NCBI GenBank assembly: GCA_032622095.1
Contig: CP136066.1
Span: 118,505,319-118,569,318, forward strand
Reading direction: 5' to 3'
DNA length: 64,000 nt
DNA from: Siphonodentalium dalli
Taxonomy: Eukaryota > Mollusca > Scaphopoda > Gadilida > Siphonodentaliidae
The notes under the pieces were generated by a model. That model was not told the origin of the DNA and made no database searches. It saw nothing but the letters and a program-made list of their open reading frames with translations. The translations under genes and the position numbers were made by a program. Shown piece by piece: positions 57,816-64,000 of the stretch. How positions within the stretch are numbered: the first letter of the stretch is position 1; each line of letters opens with the position of its first letter.

Positions 57816-60638
57816 TTAGCTCAACTTACTTGTAAGTTTGAGCTATTGCCATGGTTTGGCGTCCGTCGTCCGTGTGTCCGTGTGTGCGTGTGTCCGTGTG
57901 TCCGTGTGTCCGTGTGTCCGTCAACAATTTCCTTTGGCGCGGGCTACAGGTTGTACCTTTGGTCTGATCTTCATGAAATTTGTCATGAATGTTGACATTG
58001 ACATGTAGATGGGAACGAGTCATTTTTGGGTCATTCGGCCAAAAAACATGGCCGCTGGCAGCCATCTTGGATTTCAAGATTCAATCCATTGGCGCGGCCT
58101 ACAGGTCGTACTGTTCATCTGATCATCATGAAATTTGTCATTGATGTTAATAATGACATGTAGATGGGAACGAGTGATTTTGGGGTCGTTCGGCCAAAAA
58201 ACATGGCTGCCAGCAGCCATCTTGGATTTTACTCTTTGCATGACTAAATCCTTTGGCGCGGGCTACAGGTCGTTGTTTTGGTCGGAAGTTTATGAAATTT
58301 GTCATGGATGTTAACACTGTCATGTAGATGGGAACGAGTGATTTTGAAGTTGTTCGGCCTAAAAACATGGCCGCCAGCAGCCATCTTGGATTTTACTCTT
58401 TGTATGACTAAATCCTTTGGCCCGGGCTACAGGTCGTACCTTTGGTCTGATCTTTATGAAATTTGTCATGAATGTTGACATTGACATGTAGATGGGAACG
58501 AGTCATTTTGGGGTCATTCGGCCTAAAAACATGGCCGCTGGCAGCCATCTTGGATTTCAAGATTCAATCCATTGGCGCGGGCTACAGATCGTACTGTTCG
58601 CCTGATCATCATGAAATTTGTCATTGATGTTAATAATGATATGTAGATGGCAACGAGTGATTTTGGTGTCGTTCGGCCAAAAAACATGGCCGCCAGCAGC
58701 CATCTTGGATTTTACTCTTTGCATGACTAAATCCTTTGGCGCGGGCTACAGGTTGTACCTTTGGTCTAATCTTTATGAAATTTGTCATGAATGTTGACAT
58801 TGACATGTAGATGGGAACGAATCATTGTGGGGTCATTCGGCCAAAAAATATGGCCGCTGGTGGCCATCTTAGATTTCAAAATTCAATCCATTGGCGCGGG
58901 CTACAGGTCGTACTGTTCATCTGATCATCATGAAATTTGTCATGGATGTTAATATTGACATGTAGATGGGAACGAGTCATTTTGGGGTCGTTCGGCCAAT
59001 AAACATGGCCGCCAGCAGCCATCTTGGATTTTACTCTTTGCATGACTAAATCCTTTGGCGCGGGCTACAGGTCGTAGCTTTGATCGGAACATCATGAAAT
59101 TTGTCATGGATGTTAACAATGACATGTAGATGGGAACGAGTGATTTTGGAGTTGTTCGGCCGAAAAACATGGCCGCCAGCAGCCATCTTGGATTTTACTC
59201 TTTGCATGACTAAATCCTTTGGCGTGGGCTACAGGTCGTACCTTTGGTCTGATCTTTATGAAATTTGTCATGAATGTTGACATTGACATGTAGATGGGAA
59301 CGAGTCATTTTGGGGTCATTCGGCCTAAAAACATAGCCGCTGGCAGCCATCTTGGATTTCAAGATTCAATCCATTGGCGCGGGCTACAGATCGTACTGTT
59401 CGTCTGATCATCATGAAATTTGTCATTGATGTTAATAATGACATGTAGATGGGAACGAGTGATTTTGGTGTCGTTCGGCCAAAAAACATGGCCGCCAGCA
59501 GCCATCTTGTATTTTACTCTTTGCATGACTAAATCCTTTGGCGCGGGCTACAGGTCGTTGTGTTGGTCGGAAGTTTATGAAATTTGTCATGGATGTTAAC
59601 ACTGACATGTAGATGGGAACGAGTGATTTTGGAGTCGTTCGGCCAAAAAACATGGCCGCCAGCAGCCATCTTGGATTTTACTCTTTGCATGACTAAATCC
59701 TTTGGCGCGGGCTATAGGTTGCCTTTGGTCTAATCTTTATAAAATTTGTCATGAACGTTGACATTGACATGTAGATGGGAACGAATCATTGTCGGGTCAT
59801 TCGGCCAAAAAACATGGCTGCTGGCGGCCATCTTGGATTTCAAAATTCAATCCATTGGTGCGGGCTACAGGTCGTACTGTTCGTCTGATCATCATGAAAT
59901 TTGTCATGAATGATAACAATGACATGTAGATGGGATCGAGTCGTTTTGGGGTCATTTGGTCAAAAAACATGGCCGCCAGCAGCCATCTTGGATTTTACTC
60001 TTTGCATGACTAAATCCTTTGGTGCGGGCTACAGGTCGTAGCTTTGGTCAGATGGTCATGAAATTTGTCATGAATTATAACAATGACATGTAGATGGGAA
60101 CGAGTCGTTTTGGGGTCATTCGGTCAAAAAACATTGCCACCAGCATTTTACTTTTTGCATGACTAAATCCTTTGGCGTGGGCTACAGGTCATACCTTTGG
60201 TCTGATCTTTATTAAATTTGTCATGAATGTTGACATTGACATGTAGATGGGAACGAATCATTGTGGGGTCATTCGGCCAAAAAACATGGCTGCCAGCGGC
60301 CATCTTGGATTTCAAAATTCAATCCATTGGCGCGGTCTACAGGTCGTACTGTTCGTCTGATCATCATGAAATTTGTATGTTGTAGCTTTGGTCAGATCTT
60401 CATAAAATTTGTCATGGATGTTAACAATTATACGTAGATGGGAACGAGTTCTTTTGGGGTCAATTGGCCAAAAAAAATGGCCACCAGCAGCCATCTTGTA
60501 TTTTACTCTTTGCATCACTAAATCCTTTGGCGCATGTTAGACATTTCAATTAGCACCTTTCCTATTCCTCCATTTACTGTCAACCATTAAATTATTCCCC
60601 TACCTAAGTTGAGCTACAGTGTCATTGACACTTTCATT
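57816..60638 (+). repeat. Family D element D4, full length
   Basis: 5' stem-loop 57818-57844 (AGCTCAACTTAC-TT-GTAAGTTTGAGCT), GAGCTATTGCCATGG, GTCCGTGTGTCC microsatellite (57863-57921), about 16 monomers to 60535, then the 3' segment with stem-loop AGTGTC-ATT-GACACT (60618-60632) and CTTTCATT (60631-60638). Monomers fall into types: A ends 'gatttcaagattcaatcc', B starts with 'tcgtactgttc' and ends 'actctttgcatgact', C has 'ttggtcggaagtttatg'. They alternate in ordered A-B-C and A-B blocks. Three 73-residue minus-strand frames are satellite translations. Confidence 0.9.
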
Positions 60639-62278
60639 TAATTGAATGTCAACATGATCATCTGAATCTCATATCAGGTTTGCTTACATCGGGTTGGTTA
60701 TTCAGGTAGGGGCAGTCTTTGCAGATTTAATACTCTCCCTTCAAATTAATTGAATTAAGAATATATATATGTCAATGTGAACACTTTAATTTCTAAGCTG
60801 AGTGTATAGTTCTAACTACTTATTTTTGTTTCGGGAGTTCCGCTAAAGGTCAAATAACGACACCACACCAGTTTTGTCAAATGCTTCTATTAATTTCAAA
60901 TCTGAAATGACAAATGAAAAGATATATGAAATAATGTGAACCGACCATTTGCATGTGAAAACAATACAATCATGAAAGAATACCGCCAAGCGACCATTTA
61001 CATGTGCATACACTTAAATGAAAAACACAAATGAAAATATTACATATAAATATAAATCCAATACCAAAATAAATAATAAATAAAAGAGCAAACGAAAAAT
61101 CCACATACCCATACGGATGTGAGCCACCAAAGAAAATGCAAAAAGCCCACATCCATGTGAGGTGAAAAAATATAGCAAATGGAAATGTATAAATAATTAT
61201 AAAATTTAAATTGAAACACCCATGCAAATAAATAAAACACTATGAAAAATAAATACCACAGCCAGATATACATATAGCAATGATGCAAACAATTCCAAAT
61301 GTGGAACATAAATAAGTTACAAACAAGAAAAATATAATTGGATATGCTAAAGTTGCAACAAGAAATGACTTAGAAATATAGATGAAAACGAAATCCCAAG
61401 GAAGGGCCGTCAAAGAGATAGGTTTTAAAGAATGAGTGGGGGAAAATCAGAGTTGCAAACACACAATGACGTCACACAAATGCAAACCCATGCAACTAAT
61501 GAAATAAAACATAAATGAAACACAGACACACATAAAACTGTTAATAAATAGTCTACTTACACATTGGCGGGTGTTTGGATTATAAAAGATATAACTTAGA
61601 TGATAAATTAGACGTAAAATAAACCAAGTAAAGTTTTGCTATCAAATTACAAAGTCAAGTAAGTTTCTTCAACATATCTGGTCCTGAGTATAGGGTTAAG
61701 TCATTGAACGAACCAAAAACATGTACCAGTCTATCACATCGTGATACAATTTTGAAGTAAATTTGACAAGTACTGACTGTTGTAGTCTTCATAGTGCCAG
61801 TCTTCTCAGTCTTTGCAGTCAGGTGATCGATGCCAGTCATTGGTTATTTCATTTGTTGTATTCAGCACAAACTAATTCCAAAATTTATGCCTAATTATTT
61901 TTGTCCTCCTCTGGCGCTTTTGTGTGGAAGTTTGTGTAGGGGTGGTTACGATTTTGTCTATTATTTCCTCAATTGATAATATGGATTAACAGTGAAACTA
62001 ATGGTTGATATGAATTGTTCTATGTAGTCAGTGCAATGATATACAATATACCACCATCGACATTCCTTTCTGGATTGGTCGTTTATCCCTTCACTAAGTT
62101 AGAAAATTAAAAATGGCCACCATATTGGGTGCCATCTTTGATTAAGAATCTCTTCTAATGATGAATATGAATGGCAATTTTCACTTGTCAATTCTTATGT
62201 GTGTGCTACATTAAATAAAACAAAATACTGCGCATTATTCTATTATTCGTGGTTGTAATCCCAGCTGATGGCTTTATT
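60639..62278. other. AT-rich DNA with one diverged 3' module
   Basis: The stretch 61775-61850 resembles the 3' module at 6081-6185 ('ctgactgttgtagtcttca', 'cagtctttgcagtcaggtg', CCAGTCATTGG). Minus-strand ORFs at 60970-61309 come from A-rich low-complexity sequence. Nothing else recognised. Confidence 0.45.
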
Positions 62279-62455
62279 AGCTCAACTTTACTTTGTAAAG
62301 TTTGAGCTATTGCCATGGCTTTGTCGTCCATCGTCCGTGTGTGTGTGTGTGTGATTCGTCAACAATTTCCTTTAGCACGGGCTACAGGTCGTACCTTTGG
62401 TCGGATCATTATAAAATTTGTCATAGCTGTTGACATTGACATGTAGATGGGAACT
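62279..62455 (+). repeat. Family D element D5, truncated
   Basis: Intact 5' stem-loop (62279-62308), GTGTGTGTGTG microsatellite and part of the first monomer up to 'catgtagatgggaac', where the expected 'gagtcattttgg' is replaced by a hAT-like end. Confidence 0.85.
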
Positions 62456-62560
62456 AGGGCCCGACGAAGCTTCGATTCGATTTCGAATCTTACGTTCTGA
62501 TTCGATTTGATTAGAAAGCGGTCGGGTGATTCAGGATATTTCAAATTGTTGTATACAAGT
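62456..62560 (+). mobile_element. hAT-like left end interrupting D5
   Basis: TAGGGCCCGACGAAGCTTCG, then GATTCGATT-rich sequence, abuts the D5 monomer at 62455. Related to 12105. The right end and the rest of D5 are not seen before 64000. Confidence 0.5.
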
Positions 62561-62732
62561 CCGTTATCACCGGGAGTAGACTACATTATCTATAAAAAAA
62601 ATTCATTATGTCCCCAATACTTAACCTGAGTCACCTTCCGCGAACATCTGGGACCTCCGTGGTCCAATGCGTACTGGGTATTAAAGTTGCCCAATAGCTC
62701 ACTGCTCATATATATATTGGCCTCCCAGTCCC

Positions 62733-63005
62733 AGCAATGGTTAGGCCTAAAAAAAAACTTATTTGTTTCCTATTACGGTGCCAAAAAATTCCAGGTAGGT
62801 AGGTAGGGATTTTTTTTTTTTTGGTAATATTTTTTATTTTTCCCCCGAACAGTTAAGAAGTACATTAATGCTTAGGCCAAAAAAAAAATATTATTTGTTT
62901 CCTATTACGGTGCCAAAAAATTCCAGGTAGGTAGGTAGGGATTTTATTTTTTTTGGTAATATTATTTTATTTTTTCCCCGAACAGTTAAGAAGTACATTA
63001 ATGCT
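62733..63005 (+). repeat. Tandem duplication, ~132 bp x 2
   Basis: 'gtttcctattacggtgccaa', 'ccaggtaggtaggtagggat' and 'gaacagttaagaagtacatt' occur twice. Related single copies lie at about 52185-52260 and 53095-53190. Confidence 0.8.
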
Positions 63006-64000
63006 TACTCTTTATACTTGTGTTAAGGCTGTCCATGTATATTGCAAGTAAACAGTTAATAGCACAATAATATGATAAGTATTGTCAATGTGAACAAACA
63101 AATGCCACCCAGGCACTCAATTATGCAGCTCTCTTGTAATTATTCTCTCAGTTTAGATTGTGGTGGCACATCTTTCTCAGAGCACAATATTGACATATCA
63201 ACAGGCCCAAGACATACACTATTACTTTATAATAACATAACTTGTATGATATTAATTCAAACCTCACTTAAATATTTGGTCATACACCTCAGGACCTAAG
63301 ACACATATCTCACATGCACCTCAGACACATTGCACAGGGTGTAAATGTTCCTCAGACATCCCTCAACTGCACTGAAATATAAAGTCCCACACCACACTGA
63401 AAATAGTACCACAGGCCACACCTTGACTGAGGTACCACACCTCAGCATTCAAATTGGCATATGCATGCTTGTAAGTTTTATATACCCAAACAAACCAGTA
63501 GATAATTTCATGTGCTTTTTAGTGCCCATCCCAGAAGGGTGTTTGATATGGTAGACATGCAGTCATCTTTATACTGTCTGTATACATACTAGTAACTATG
63601 CCTGAACACTATGAATCCTTGATTGACTGGGGAGAGGAACTTTAAATTCTGATATAGAAAGTCTTCTACGTGTATATTGCTCTCTAGCAGATAAGACTTC
63701 TTCCCATAAGACATGGGAGTTGAACAAACAAGATTACCACAGGCAGGTTTTAAAGACTGCAGATTTATTGGTGAGATTGGGATTCATCTGCAACCACAAA
63801 TGGACATGTATTTTAATAGAAGTAAATTGTTTTTTGAAAATTCCATCTAAAATTATTGCTGCTTAATGTAAACATAGTATATAGTATATATTTAACGATT
63901 TTGATGTGTTTACATGCCAATGACATGCATTAAAAAAAAAAAAAAAAATTAAAAAAAAAAAAAAAATTAAAAAATTTTGGGTTGAAATTTTTTGATATGG
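63006..64000. other. AT-rich DNA with a terminal poly-A/T-rich stretch
   Basis: CACAC/CCTCAG-rich low-complexity sequence at about 63280-63430 and an A-rich run at about 63931-63975. No gene recognised. Confidence 0.45.

Noticed and set aside
58147-59653. Three similar 73-residue minus-strand ORFs
   Set aside because: They are copies of the D satellite. Similar frames appear wherever the monomer lacks a stop.
60970-61309. Trp/Phe/Tyr-rich minus-strand ORFs resembling membrane segments
   Set aside because: They arise from A-rich low-complexity DNA on the plus strand, and the overlapping frames look equally hydrophobic.
63931-63975. A-rich tract as the poly-A tail of a retroposed copy
   Set aside because: The tract is interrupted by TT and no LINE or SINE body or target duplication is visible beside it.

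Overview
This window looks like repeat-dominated, AT-rich genomic DNA of a metazoan, most likely a marine mollusc and probably a bivalve. I infer this from the dense (CCGT)n-bearing tandem-repeat elements, the ACATGT-type simple repeats and the transposon remnants; nothing here fixes the species. There are no prokaryotic-style genes or operons, no RNA gene I can recognise, no CRISPR, and no intact protein-coding gene. A run of 100 Ns (27844-27943) marks an assembly gap.

Recognisable protein-coding remnants are few. One is a minus-strand relic (14491-15582) of an invertebrate multicopy protein family with HALTGCDTT and HEEADTRILLHA motifs, broken by two in-frame stops. The other is the C-terminal end of a hAT transposase (12312-12573) with one frameshift. 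Three further ORFs (17350-17802, 37305-37550, 40776-41030) look somewhat protein-like but I do not recognise them.

Most of the window consists of at least five families (A, B, C, D and H) of short mobile elements built on one plan: a 5' stem-loop, a CCGT/GTGT-rich microsatellite, several roughly 145-190 bp tandem monomers, and a 3' stem-loop followed by a terminal octamer close to CTYTYRTT. Family D carries a ~165 bp satellite in arrays of up to ~16 monomers (35.5-36.8, 37.8-40.8, 41.1-50.9, 57.8-60.6 and 62.3 kb). One element (H, 42151-49234) sits inside a D monomer without any target-site duplication, between T and T. That points to a Helentron/HINE-like rolling-circle mechanism (inference).

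Layout. 0-6 kb: A, B and F repeats and a piggyBac-like TTAA MITE. 6-10.4 kb: small tandem duplications, a TIR element (8626-10042) and six spaced copies of a GTGACTAACGGGACA motif. 12-16 kb: the hAT and HALTGCDTT relics. 16-26.6 kb: G-family inverted ends, B, C and F elements, and DNA very rich in AAGATGGCGGCC-type motifs. 26.6-28 kb: low-repeat DNA around the gap. 28-34 kb: C elements, a 148 bp near-perfect hairpin, and the reverse-oriented six-site motif cluster. 34-62 kb: A and D elements. Among these lie a ~5 kb foldback element with a 42 bp satellite (42415-47397) and a second nest (51121-57144) that includes a Merlin/MULE-like MITE with a perfect 8 bp target duplication (53445-54376). 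62.4-64 kb: a truncated D element, a hAT-like end and simple repeats.

The most interesting signals are the shared architecture of the hairpin-bounded satellite elements, the precise no-duplication insertion of H, the giant foldback, and the six-site motif cluster that keeps its order and spacing in two diverged, oppositely oriented copies.
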